Below are positions 27,116 through 39,120 of a stretch of DNA of 64,000 bases, in pieces. Under the pieces are notes generated by a model. It had not been told where the DNA came from, ran no database searches, and saw nothing but the letters and a program-made list of their open reading frames with translations. The translations under genes were made by a program, and so were the position numbers. Position 1 is the stretch's first letter, and each line of letters opens with the position of its first letter. Origin of the DNA: Mytilus edulis (taxonomy: Eukaryota; Mollusca; Bivalvia; Mytilida; Mytilidae); assembly GCF_963676685.1 (NCBI RefSeq), contig NC_092344.1, forward strand, positions 43,158,589-43,222,588, read 5' to 3'.

Positions 27116-27234
27116 ATTCCATTTATTAAAATCTTTTATTAATTATACTTCTGACTGATAGTTTAGAACAAACTACGCAATAATCCCTATGAAGAACATT
27201 TGTCACAGATACATATTGATAATAAGGACTTTCC

Positions 27235-27605
27235 ACTTTTCCGTGGAAAGACCTATTGGTTTTCTTCTTTTGATTATTTTTTTTCTTTGTGACACAAAAT
27301 TGACAAACAAAAGTCAATGTTGTCTCACAAAATTGAATCTTGTCTCACACAACTGACTTTTGTGTTTTAATTTCCATATCAGGTAACAAAAGTCAATTTT
27401 GTATGCAAATAAGTTTATATTTGCATACCTTTTTGACAAAATTGATTTTTGTTATGACAAAAATGAATTTTGTCTACAAAAATGAATTTTGTCATCACAA
27501 AATTGAAGTTCTCATAAAACAAGTCTGTATCACAAAGTTTTGTAAGACAAAAATTATTTTGTTATGACAGAATTGAATTTTGTACAAAACCACAAGAGTC
27601 CCATT
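27235..27605. repeat. Palindromic minisatellite, ACAAAATTGAATTTTGT type
   Basis: Between about 27290 and 27590 there are more than ten variants of a ~17-20-base unit close to ACAAAATTGAATTTTGT, itself nearly palindromic; two flank a hairpin, TATGCAAAT...ATTTGCATA (27399-27428). The outer borders (GGAAAGACCTATTGGTTTT at 27242 and the reverse complement of AAAACCACAAGAGTCCCATT near 27585-27604) are weakly similar inverted repeats. Organisation parallels 21091-21656 but with another unit. Confidence 0.5.
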
Positions 27606-28370
27606 CGGCGCCCCGTACTCACTGCGTAATAAATCGGTATCATATCGTGTACTTAATCAATAAAGATAAAATACTTCAGTTTAGTGTTTGTTTTGCTTGA
27701 CACAATGCACAAGCAAATAATACGTGTAATAATAAACATTTTCTGCATACGAATTATGAAAACATCTTTAGACAGTACCCAGAGAGAATTGTATTTTGAC
27801 TTTTTCAAATATACGTCCGAAAATTGAACAAAAGGATGCACGTTCGCTGCTCTGTTTCAAAATAACCAGCTTATCAAAAGAATATTATAAATTGATAGTA
27901 TATAAATAATGAAACTAAAAACGAAAGAAAAAACGGAAGGGTCTGTTTGCTTGTTTTCGAGATATAAGCCATTGGTAATTACAAATATAAGATGTGATAT
28001 TAATAATATTATCCATGTGATATTAATAATATTCTCAATGTGATATTCATAATATTCTTCAAAACAAATAGTTACAAACATTTAACATACACTAAAGTCT
28101 AACTTACTCATAAACGTGACCCAGTCTGAAGAAGTCCTTATTGTACCTGAAATTGTGTTTTATTTATTTTCCATTAGCATTTTAATTTTACATCCACTCA
28201 CTTCATACATCGACAATGTTAACAACCTTTTCATAAGATTATAAGTTCGTGCATCAGTAGTAATTAAAAATTCTAAAGGTTATTTGATGCTTCAAGAAGC
28301 ATAAAAGTCAATAAATAAAATTTTACATTCAGTTGCACAATTTGACACGTATTTAAAAATAATTTCATTG

Positions 28371-28373
<3 letters not shown>

Positions 28374-28451
<78 letters not shown>
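28374..28451. repeat. TA microsatellite
   Basis: An uninterrupted run of about 38 TA dinucleotides lies just beyond the 3' end of the Penelope-like element (read on the minus strand). A shorter TA tract borders the other side at 30307-30324. Confidence 0.95.
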
Positions 28452-28453
<2 letters not shown>

Positions 28454-28745
28454 TCTGAAAGATTGTGTAACAATACCGATAAATAGATGGAAAACAAAAC
28501 ACTAAAAAGTGTTGAATATCATTGCACAAAGATGGAAAAACTGAACAGATGATATAAATTATACAATAATTGCAAATATTTCGGCTCAACAAATGGCCTT
28601 CTTCGGTGACAAAAGTTTTAACAATAATGAGATATAATGTATAAGGTGTAAACATAGATCACTAATAATACAGGTAAATTTTGGTCGATTGATTTTAATC
28701 CAAAATCCTGAATATAATAATATAAACACTAGACTGTAAATTTAA

Positions 28746-30146
28746 TTATTTCTTTCTATTGATTCCATCTGGATGGAGGACACCCAGTGTTTTTATCCAA
28801 AACCTCTCCCGATTTTCTCTTTGCCTATTTTGCCATGTACAATCCTGTTCGATCACAAGGATCTTCATGTGATCAAAATCTTTCAGATTGTGATCTGGTA
28901 ACCTGAAATGTTGGCTGACAGGAATATACGGTTTTTTTGTGAGGTCACTCCTGTGGCCATTGAGGCGTTTGTGAAATGGCTGCATAGATTCACCAACATA
29001 TTGGAGACCACATCTAGGACACTCAAGAACGTAAATCACGTTTGAGCTTTTGCAGTTGACATTGCAAAAGATCTTGTATGTCTTTTCTGTGGTCTTACTG
29101 TGAAATGTTGATGAATGCTGCAATTGGTTGCAACATTTGCAGCGCCTGTCCCCACAAGGCTGACAATTACCTACAGTATGGTTAGGTTTGGAAAGGTCAG
29201 CACGGACAAGTATATTTCTCAGGCTGTTAGGTTGTTTGAAGGCAATCATGGGAGGCTCAGGAAAGATTTTGGATAACTTCGAATGTTTCTCGATTGCTGT
29301 CCAATGATCACGAATGGTCTTGAAACTATTTCTCAGGCATGGATGGTAGGTGAGCACACATGGGATTCTGTTACTTTTCTGTTTATCTTTGTAAGTTAGC
29401 AGACTGCTTCTGGGGATGGATTCTACTTTTCGAAAACTATTTTTGATGTTTTTGTGTTTATATCCCCTTCTTTTTAAATGTCCTTTAAGCTGCCCCAGAC
29501 GTTGTTTTGCAGTGTCTTCAGAGGAGCAGATTCGCCTTATTCTGAGAGCTTGGCTGTATGGAATGCTCTTCGTGCAGTGTGGAGGATGGCAACTTTCAGG
29601 CGACAGGTATTGATGAGTATCTGTAGGTTTAGAGTATATATCTGTGTTTATTATACCTACAGAGAGGGTGCTAGATGTATCAAGGAAGTTTATGGTGGAA
29701 TTAGATGTTTCATGGGTGAATTTGATGGTAGGGTGTTGATTGTTAGCATTTGTTATAAAAGTTTGTAATTTTTGGTCTCCCTTGTCCCATTTCATGTCAA
29801 CGTCATCAATAAATCGATACCAGGAAAGCGGTTTTTCGATGGAGCACTCCAGCAGTTGCTTTTCAAATTTACCCATGAATATATTGGCATAAGATGGAGC
29901 CATTTTTGTACCCATAGCAGTGCCATTTGTCTGTAAATAGTGTTCTCCTTGGAATGTGAAGTTGTTCTTTTTCAAGACGATAGTAAGCATTTCAACTAAG
30001 CAATCAGTAGGTGGAATTTTAAGAGATCGAGAGTCCCAAATTTCTCTACATGCTTCAATACCATCCGCATGGGGAATATTCGTATAGAGAGAGGTGACAT
30101 CCATAGTGACAAGAGTAGTATTGGCAGGTAGAGGACAACTTGTACA
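28746..30146 (-). mobile_element. Penelope-like retroelement, 5'-truncated: reverse transcriptase plus GIY-YIG endonuclease
   Basis: One open frame from about 30146 to a TAA at 28748-28746 (the first in-frame ATG, at 30104, is internal to the domain). Domains in order: RT motif [14 protein letters not shown], motif [16 protein letters not shown], catalytic box YRFIDDVD, then INFLDT; a Cys-rich [12 protein letters not shown] linker; and a GIY-YIG nuclease with [18 protein letters not shown] and a C-terminal [17 protein letters not shown]. This order defines Penelope-like elements, which copy RNA into DNA at a nicked target. About 465 codons are intact with no stop or frameshift, so insertion is fairly recent, but the N-terminal part is missing and it cannot move on its own. 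The 3' non-coding part runs to the TA tract at 28374-28451. Lies between genes A and B. Confidence 0.9.
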
Positions 30147-30306
30147 CTCGTCTAAACATCAACCCAACAATGTTAGATCTGTAAATTTGCTTTCGCAAAT
30201 TTTTGGTTCTTCCCTCGCCGGGATTCGAACCCATGCTACTGTGATATCGTGACACCAAATCGCCTGCACTGCAGCCGTCCCGCTAGACCACACGACCACC
30301 TGGGCT
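30147..30306 (-). mobile_element. tRNA-derived SINE-like sequence abutting the Penelope-like element
   Basis: On the minus strand GTGGTCTAGCGGGACGG resembles a tRNA A box (near 30279-30293) and GGGTTCGAATCCCG a B box (near 30219-30232), with a long region between as in tRNAs with a large variable arm. After the head comes TTTGCGAAAGCAAA and TAACATTGTTGGGTTG. The head starts directly after a TA tract (30307-30324) and the tail runs straight into the retroelement frame. The fold is too loose for a working tRNA. It may be a RUDI-like molluscan SINE; the family is not confirmed. Confidence 0.6.
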
Positions 30307-30324
30307 CTATATATATATATATAT

Positions 30325-32860
30325 TTAGTCTAAATTGAAAACAACGTTCAAAGCTATGATTGCGTTGAATAAAAACCGCAATTTTTATACGTGTGCATGT
30401 AAAACAAATTTCGTTGTAGAGGGGTCTATATACAGCACAAATAACATTTTCCAAAAGACCAAAAATGTAAAAAAAAAGTATATTTTAACAAAACGCATTT
30501 GACTAACAGGTCAAACAACTGATGCTCTTAAACCCTGCTGACTGTCATTTACGATTGCCAAATAAATTGATCGCAATTAAGATGTAACAAAGTGGATTTT
30601 TGTATATCTCCAATACATTTATTGTGTGGAACATTTATATGAACATCAAGCACTCTCTCTCCAGTTAGGATGTAGTATCGTACCATCCTAAAGTATAAGT
30701 GAGGAACACAAACAGTATCATGCCAATAACTGGGTTTAGAATAGATGTGTTTATTCCGATGCAAAGGCCCTGTGAGTGAATAGTCTGTGTGGTTTTTTTT
30801 TGGTTTTTTTTAATTAATTAACATGAATTGGTATGTCATTATTAACGAATTAGTTAACTTAAGTATAATACTTCACCTACTTGTAAAATTACATCGTTTC
30901 CACACTGAATAAGTGTAGAATGTCATGGCGTTCCTGTGTATTACCACCATTGATTTTCTGTAAATATTCTTTTTAAAGATCACTATTTTTAACTACTGAT
31001 TTTTACCAGGTATATAATCATATATGGCAAAAGACCAAGAAGTTTATGCATTGTCTATTCACAAACTACTACGCAGGGCATATCATAGTATCGCCATATT
31101 GTAAATACGTGTAGATATATACTAGTAGTTATAATCATTATTGATAAAAATTGCTTGAACATGCATTTATAACATACATACGCAAGTAAAGTTGATACAC
31201 ATTATAAGTGTAAAAATCAATGCTGTGCTTCTCATGCATAAAATATTTCTTAATGTCATTTAGAAACAATCTATAATACTAAAATAACGAGGTCCACTTT
31301 GTCAGCCGTCATCGGGTCAAAACGACAAATCAAAGAATTCAATTTTATATATAGCCAATATAGGAAATGGTGTTGATTAAAAATTACACCACTCCATACC
31401 CTTTTGTTTTCCGCATAATTAATAGTGGCAATAATTAACGAGTTCCGGGTCGAATCCGATACCAATACCAATAGTATATTCACCCGTTACCTATTACATT
31501 ATCTGTACGTTCCGCATCTGACAGGCGCACTACCAAACGGTATATTTCGGATTTTGCTATATACACGGGTCATAATTACAGGGTTGCAGTACTATTTATT
31601 CAATCATTGACAAATTGTTCCCTATTGTAGAATTTAATCAGTAAGACTTTCTAAGATGACAATACGAATACTAAAATTCTGGACTTAAAATAAGGCGTAT
31701 AAGTAGTTTTCAATTTGTTAGCGGGCATGACGTAAAACAGCTAATCAAATTAGTTTATTATTTATAACTAATATAGGACAATGCTGTTGATAAAAAAAAT
31801 ACTCCCTTCCAGGACCTTTTGTTTTTCAAATAATTTATATTACCAACAATTGAGAAGTCCCAAGTCGACGGGTTCAACTCATAGTTATATACTTTAATTC
31901 AGTTACGGACCCGCGATATCACGGGTGTGTTCTAGTATTAATAAAAATTCCGTGTTTAAAAAAATGAAATCATCCAAACCCATCTCGAATTGACTATGCA
32001 TGAGGGATTTTATACCTTGTAATTTCTTTATAATTTCAAAATTTATAAACGGACAATTTAAAAAAGGTTTGTTATAAATTGAGTCAGACTGAGTACCGAG
32101 GTACTAAAGTACTGACTACTGAACTGATGATGCCCTCTGTGACTGCAACAGTACCTACACCAAACACTGTTTTTTCTGTCAGAAACCACTTAGTTGTCTT
32201 ACATATGTTATAATACATGTTACGAAAAGGTATATCCACGATGCTGGGGTTGACAAATTACACTTTAAATATGGGGACTGTATCAAAACGCAAAAGAGAT
32301 TACTTGTGTATACATTGGATTTTTATTTAAAAACTGCATTTCGCAGGCAATTCCGTATGGAACGAATATTCAATAACATTTATACCATAAGAAATATAAG
32401 AAATATATATTAATAATTTCCATTAATTTTTAAGAAAATATACCGCAAAAAATGGGGGGACGGTCATGTTAATGCAGTAGATGTGCGGTACAACGGAGAC
32501 ACGGGGTACATACTTGTGTGAATTCTTTGACGATCTTGCAAATAATCTTAAGTATTATATTCTGTTTTATACCTACTCTTAAATATATATGTAACGGTCA
32601 TTTTTATATAGTTTAAAAAAGCAAACGTGTATGTATTTTGATCCAGTTGTTTGCCACCTAAATTTTTACATAACGGGTTTTTTTTTAAACAACTTAAACA
32701 AGATTTTTATACAATTTAAACTTGAGGCATGTTGCATTATATAGTTTTAGAAAATTTACGCCTTGTCCTATAGCTTCGAAGGCATGTATTTTCTTTCTTA
32801 ATTTCCTTCCAACTTTGTCTCAATTTAAAAAGTTTTGGCTCATTTTGTATTTAATTTCTT
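30325..32860. other. Intergenic, nothing recognised
   Basis: AT-rich, scattered short TA runs and poly-T/A. No frame with splice support on either strand. Two stretches (31290-31480 and 31740-31930) share a weak pattern (GGAAATGGTGTTGATTAA and GGACAATGCTGTTGATAA; CTCCATACCCTTTTGTTT and CTTCCAGGACCTTTTGTTT) and look like two old copies of one repeat. Confidence 0.4.
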
Positions 32861-32864
32861 TATA

Positions 32865-33000
32865 AAGGGTTTGTGATTGATTGATTGTTGGTTGCTTAAC
32901 GTTCAGTGGCAAATATTTCATGTATGTTCAGAACGAGAGGAGTTTCAAAAGCATTGCATAATGACTGAACATTTACATCTTAACACCACCTTATGCAGAT
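32865..33000 (+). repeat. Dispersed repeat, TTGATTGTTGGTTGCTTAACG type
   Basis: TGATTGATTGTTGGTTGCTT followed by CAGTGGCAAATATTTCATG is a motif I recall from many molluscan transcripts, usually in untranslated regions. The plus-strand frame across it is therefore not called as a gene. Extent uncertain. Confidence 0.45.
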
Positions 33001-33231
33001 ATTTTGTATTTCATAAATTCCTGAAACGTTTTGTGGAAATTCGCCAACCGTTTCATAAGAAAATGACAATATGAACAAAGTGACACAGATGACCGATGGG
33101 TCTTTCCACTATTTAAGCTAACAGTGCTAGAGGTTTCTTTAAAAAAATATATATTTATTTTTATATTAAATCTGTTTGATGGGTACTTATTACTACTCTA
33201 CGGAAGTACCAGTTGTTGTTTCAGGTAGAAT

Positions 33232-33251
33232 GGGGGGGGGGGGGGGGGGGG
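33232..33251 (+). repeat. Run of 20 G
   Basis: Twenty consecutive G in an AT-rich setting, with G-quadruplex potential. The length in the animal may vary, and such runs are also error-prone in sequencing. Confidence 0.9.
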
Positions 33252-34685
33252 AATAGGATTAAATTTTTAAACGGCAGGACTAGAGTTTTGAGTTAAGAAA
33301 ACGCAGAATGAGCAATTTGGCCAAAGAAAAAACCTAAAATTTAACTGGCTTACTATGTATATATTATCAATCTAGAATCGAATGAACTGGTATAACCCTC
33401 AGCCCCCCTTTTTCTAGACCACCCACTCATGCGCGCGTACACCTTTTATGTTTTATGACAGGTTTTAGCCAGCAATAATATCACACAAGCAATTGTCGTA
33501 TAGGATGTTACATAATGATTTTCTAGATAAATGTAATTTGAATTAACCAAGACGCACAAGACTTGAATTTTACCTATTTAAATCTATAATCAATGTTTTG
33601 ACACCGTCCCCAAATTTAAAGTCTATTTGTCAACCTCATCGTCGAGAATATACCTTTTCGTAACATGTCTAGATTACATTGGCAAATGGCCTTTTTTTTA
33701 AAGAAATTAATGTAAAACATGAAAGGAACTATATTTTTTTCTACGAATTCACAATTTGGTCATTCGTATACGACGAAATACCGTTGATATCAAAGGATGA
33801 AAGAAAAAATCAAACAGCTATCAAAATCTTTAAGTATGAGAGACATTATAGTTGCGAAGACAAACCTAACCTCATAACTAAGTGTGTGACTAGGTACTCA
33901 AAAAATAAAAGATGAACAACATGAATCCCACAAAAAAAACCGGTCATGATCATATATGACACCGATAATACTTAACGCTCAGCCAATTTATAGTGGCATC
34001 TGTTAAAACTCAGAAAAGATCTGATTAGATACTTTCGAAAGTATGACTGCATCATGATAGGAAACGGAAGCCCTGGAATATCGCATCCAATGACAGAAAC
34101 ATATTTCATAAGAAAGAGCTGATAATATGTTCTAATCAAGAAATGAAAATTTCGCTCTAAGTAAACGGGCAAAATATAGTTTTGTTTTATAAAAAAAAGT
34201 AGTTTTTTTGTTAATTCTAAAATGCAAGTCGCGATAACTTGACACAGGATTCACTAATTCCGTCAGCTCGATTCTTTTCTACGTGATGGAAGCTTCTTAT
34301 GACTCATCTTGTCGATTTGCTCTTTTTATTAAACTTCCGCGGCATCGTGCGAATAACTGTTTTAAAAATGGCATTACATCCCTTTTTTGCAAAATGTAAT
34401 GCGGGGTGGTGATCTCTTAACAAAAAATGATTTACCAACTATAAGGATTATATATGCAGCTATGACAGCCATAATAGGTGTAAAATATTGTCTTTCGGGA
34501 AGTTCGTATACGTACATTGTGGTCAAATTAAATTAAACAAAATATATAGAAATTTGAAGAAATTGGTGTTTCAATTTCAATAATTCCTTTAATAAGCATA
34601 AGCTACGAGATATAAACAAATCAAATTTTTTTTCAATGAGGAATAGTTTAAAAAAATAATTCGATTTTAACAGCCAGTTTTGGAC
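33252..34685. other. Intergenic with a probable reverse transcriptase remnant
   Basis: Between 33980 and 34170 on the minus strand, GATGCGATATTCCAGGGCTT parallels GATACGATATTCCCGGGCTT in the reverse transcriptase fragment at 9140-9720, pointing to an older, more decayed copy. A 78-residue plus-strand frame at 33679-33915 is unexplained but has no splice or homology support. Confidence 0.4.
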
Positions 34686-34690
34686 AGTGT

Positions 34691-34796
34691 TGTTCAATTT
34701 TGTCAAAATAAGCCAAGAAACATCTTTGATGATATATAGTTATTGTTCAATTTTGTCAAAATAAGCCAAGAAACATCTTTGATGATATATAGATAC
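34691..34796 (+). repeat. 53-base tandem duplication
   Basis: TGTTCAATTTTGTCAAAATA starts at 34691 and again at 34744, each copy running on through AAACATCTTTGATGATATAT with no difference that I can see. Recent local duplication. Confidence 0.85.
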
Positions 34797-34804
34797 AGTA
34801 TATA

Positions 34805-35170
34805 TAGATATAGGAAGATGTGGTGTGAGTGCCAATGAGACAACTCTCCATCCAAATAACAATTTAAAAAAAAGTCAACCATTATAGGTCAATGCACGGC
34901 ATTCAACACGGAGCCTTGGCTCACACCGAACAACAAGGTATAAAGGGCCCCAAAATTACTAGTGAAAAACCATTTGAACGGGAAAACCAACAGTCTAATC
35001 TATATAAAATTAAAAAAACGAGAAACGAGAAACACGTATAAATTACATAAACAAACGACAACTACTGTACATCAGATTCCTGACTTAGGACAGGTGCAAA
35101 CATTTGCAGCGGGATTAAACGTTTTAATGGATCCAAACCTTCTCCCTTTTTCTGAAACAATAGCATAACA
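34805..35170 (+). repeat. Dispersed repeat, long copy of the GATGTGGTATGA family
   Basis: GGAAGATGTGGTGTGAGTGC to CACCGAACAACAAGG, continuing through GAGAAACGAGAAACACG and GATTCCTGACTTAGGACAGG to CAGCGGGATTAAACGTTTTA. The reverse complement of this whole order recurs at 60690-60950. The small plus-strand frame inside belongs to the repeat. Confidence 0.65.
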
Positions 35171-38100
35171 TCACAACATAGAAAAACACACGATAAAATA
35201 TCAATTGGCAGGCTTAACTCAATCAAAAAACGTACATTAATACACTATGAACGAATAAATTTGATCTGCGATATCTGAATGCAAATGCACAGTTAATGAA
35301 ATATTAGGGACAAACATTCAAGGCCAAAAAGCAAACAAACAAGTTCAAACAAAGCCATGTCAAGACACCACTGCGAAATATTTAACCCTTCGGAAATATT
35401 AACTCTAGAAAAAAAACCGGTTTTAAAAAATACAGGTAAATCTTGAAGTTTATACAAATGTAGTAAGAAGAAGTGAAACTTAGAAAATATTCCAAATAAT
35501 CGAAACTGGTATATAGACAAGATCCATATAAATATAAAATAACAAAAAAAGCATTATAAACAGTATCAACAGGTCGAATTAACAAGAAAATACGATTTGA
35601 GAGTACTCGCAGTTACTGACAGCTAGTTAAACGCCAAACACAGTTAATAATAAAAAAAATCATGCATCAGAGACTAAAATCAACTAAAACACATCCCAGG
35701 GATTTAGTATTTTAACGTCATGAACAGTTAGAGAAGACATGACTTGTGCAATGCCAAAAATAAATGTATAGACAGGTAGTAGGATAGTGAGGAATGCACT
35801 AATAGACGCAATTTACATGTGCCGTTAATTGGTACTATGAAATTCAAATACTTTTGCTAAGATGACTGTTTTTTGTGGGTTTTTTTTGTTGTCTCCATAT
35901 ACAGATTATAATGAACGCTACAGATGTGATGTTGGCTTAACCATTTTTTTGTGCTTAGTAAAACATAAATTTTTAAAAGCACAACTCATTGTTGGGTTAG
36001 ATCCATTTGGGGTAGGGGTGTGGGGGTGTGTCAAAATTGGGGTGGCGATTTAGCCGATTGGTCGTTTTTTTGGTCCTTTTTTTTTCTTTAATTAATTGAC
36101 CATTTTATGGTGTTCTGAGGGTTAAACCCCTCCTATAAAATGACTCAATCCGCGTCTGAAATTAAAGCTTAAAATAGTTGTTTTTTTTCATTTTAAAAAA
36201 CTGTTCCATTTTTATAACGTACCAAAAAATAATATCTTTTTTAACGTATTTGTTTGTGTGTTTACTTCTATTTTGGTTTGTAACACGGATTTTTTTCTCT
36301 CAATCGATTTATGATATACTACTGTTGTCTTTATTTGATACTCTGTCGAAACGCATATTAATAACAATGAAGCAATTTAGCTCTAAATAAATCAACTAAA
36401 AATATACATTTTGTACACAACGTTTTCATCATTATTAAACACTAACCATAGGTAAAAAACATCTTGTAGGAAAACAATCTTCTTGTAACTATTAAACAGA
36501 CATTTTATAAATGATCTAAGGCAGACTATTCCATCAAATCAATGTTTGTATCTTCTGTTTTCAGATGTAGTTAAACTTTTAAGTTCATATAATGTAAAAC
36601 AAATGAGCTATTGGGATTCATTTTAACAAATCTAGCAAATTAGGGATTAATTTTTCCATTGAAGATTTCTGTAAATTAACATGTCTTTAGAAAGGTCTAC
36701 TTTAAAATTTTAAGAAGTTCAACACTGGTTAACATTGCTGTTTTGTCCAGGTCAAATAACGGGACAACCAACTATTTCAAAGTATTGAAATGAAACCAGG
36801 ATTACTTCTGTACAGGCTTCAACTATTATCTGTGAAAGATTGACTAAAAAAGAGAGGCGAAAGTTATTCAAACTTATAATATGCAAGATTTGTGACGACA
36901 GCAAACATTGAACATGTCTTCTAAATCAATTTCCGTCCTTGTTGAACTGTTTGGTTTTGAAGAGAAGTGAATTTCGTATTTATGTTAAATAAAAGTTAAA
37001 AAAAAAATAGCTTAACGAAATACGCTGTAGAAATCGAGATATTTAGTAAATGCTTTATATTCTAAATGGTGGTCATATCAGTTTTTGTCAAATGGATGAC
37101 TGTACGAAAGGTGTCGATGAACCTGGTATTAGTCTGCAGCCTCGCACAAAATTTCGATAAATGGATTGCAAGAGGAGACACTTTACACATGCAAACCATA
37201 TTGAAATACATTTGCAAACTACATCGACTAAGTATATTTATATATGCATTCGGAGTAAAACTACAAAGTCATATAAAGTACCATGTTGCTTACATTGTGA
37301 TTTTTAAAAGGAATTACAAAATATTTTGACCCTTGTAACAACATTTGAAACTAAAGATTCCACAATCTTTAAACGCCATAGAATGTTTAAACATTAGACA
37401 TTACATATACATATTTTTCAATTGTATTGTTGTTCTAAAATGATTATGACATTGATGTTTGTTATACATCATGATATTAAAATGTGAAGAATCAATATAG
37501 AAAAAATATATTAAATACCAAAATGTGCGTCCTGATATTGTTATTTTGTTTTGAAAAATGTATGTCACAGTATACCGGTAATTTGAAGGCACATTACATT
37601 GGTGTGTGTATGAATGAAACAAAAGAATTGTTTAAATAATTCCTATCATACAATAAGCATGTTTTTTAAACAAATTAGGCTTGTGTGATAAACGTATACT
37701 GTTTAAGAAATTATTGATGCAAGCTATACTTTATTTTAGTTTTAACAAGGGTATGCATAATATTCGTGATTATTTTTCCCCGAGCAATATTGAGGGCTAA
37801 AATAACATTGCATCAATTATTTCGATTCTGATTCGAACAATAGAGGTAATTTCTATCTTAAACAGCAGGTCTAATCCACCATTCACTATACAAATGACAG
37901 TTGTTATCCATTCGTTTGATGTTTTTGAGATTTTGATTTTGCCGTTTGATTAGGAACTTTTCTTTTTGATTTTTTCTCGGTGTTCAGTATTTTTGTGATT
38001 TTACTATTTTTGGGGAAAGTTTCGATTGAGCTCATGCTGTAGTTTGATATATTACGTTGTACTGCAGTTCTAAATAAAACAAAGACAACAAATAATTAAA

Positions 38101-38935
38101 TAACTTCTGAAACTTAAGTTTAAGTAGGACAAAAAAGAGAAAACATGTTATAGCGTTAATACAACTACTGTACCTGATTCAAATCTAAAACGTACCACGC
38201 ACGCCTTTATTTTACAATAAAATTTAGGAGTCTATAGGAGGAACATGAGTAACTGAACCTTAAAAAATAGACAAGCAAGAGTCTATATCATATAAAAAAA
38301 ACCTTTTTTGATCAGTTTGTTTTGTTAATTGTTAAATGAAATTCTAAACATAACTCAAAGTAAAAAAGTAATGACTAAATTTATTAGGTCTTTCAACAGA
38401 TAACAATTACAAAGCCAGTGGTCATCATAATAACTATTTTTCATATTAATACTATAATATTATAAAAAGACTATTGTTACATGAACAAACACAATAGAAG
38501 AACATTACAAATGTGTATATAAACCTATTAAAAAAAAACCACTCAACACGTGGTTTTGGAATTAATATCTTCGGAAAGTCCAAGTACATAGGATGTAAAC
38601 GCCAGGTAATTATGCATATTTTGCTTTGTTTCCATGTGGTTTTCATCAAACGCACACAATGCCATATTTTTTTTACATTCTTAAGTGAAAGCTGATGAAA
38701 GATATTAATTTAGTGTTATACAAGTTCAGACCGAATAACATAATATGGCAGTAGTCAAACATCTGTTTTATACCACAAAAAAAGGCATTAAAGGTGAAAA
38801 CCTTGGATCTAAGAATGATTTTAAAGGGGAGCAGGAAACATTGAAAAAAGTGACGATGCCATTAATCTACAGCAGTATGGAACAAATTAAGGCCACGATT
38901 ATAGATTCCATTTTGAAACTAAAAATGTTCTTGAA
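35171..38935. other. Intergenic, little recognised
   Basis: Long AT-rich stretch. 37860-38015 (CTAATCCACCATTCACTATA; TGATTTTGCCGTTTGATTAGG) is an end fragment of the repeat at 12230 and 23150. An 87-residue plus-strand frame at 37066-37329 has no support. 38632-38652 is one arm of a 21-base inverted repeat (partner at 40030-40050). Confidence 0.4.
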
Positions 38936-38939
38936 TATG

Positions 38940-39120
38940 TAGATATAGGAAGATGTGGTATGAGTGTCAATGAGACAAATCTCCATCCAAATAACAATAA
39001 ATAAAAGTATCCCTTTATAGGTCAATGTACGGCCTTCAACCTGGAACCTTGGCTCACACCGAACAACAATCTATAAAGGGCACCAAAATTACTAGACGTG
39101 TAAAACCATTCAATGTGTCT
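38940..39120 (+). repeat. Dispersed repeat, GATGTGGTATGA family
   Basis: GGAAGATGTGGTATGAGTGT through GGTCAATGTACGGCCTTCAA to CACCAAAATTACTAGACG; closely follows the copy at 34805. Confidence 0.65.

Noticed and set aside
29416..29768. Plus-strand frames of 65 and 96 codons
   Set aside because: They lie antisense to the intact reverse transcriptase frame and are shadows of it.
30200..30306. A functional tRNA gene
   Set aside because: A and B boxes are present but acceptor and anticodon stems do not pair well, and the sequence continues as SINE-like text into a retroelement.
32877..33074. 65-codon plus-strand frame as a gene
   Set aside because: Overlaps a dispersed repeat common in mollusc sequences.
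33679..33915. 78-codon plus-strand frame as a gene
   Set aside because: No splice sites in register, no recognised domain, AT-rich codons; consistent with chance in low-GC DNA.
37066..37329. 87-codon plus-strand frame as a gene
   Set aside because: Chance-length frame without splice or domain support and no neighbouring exon.
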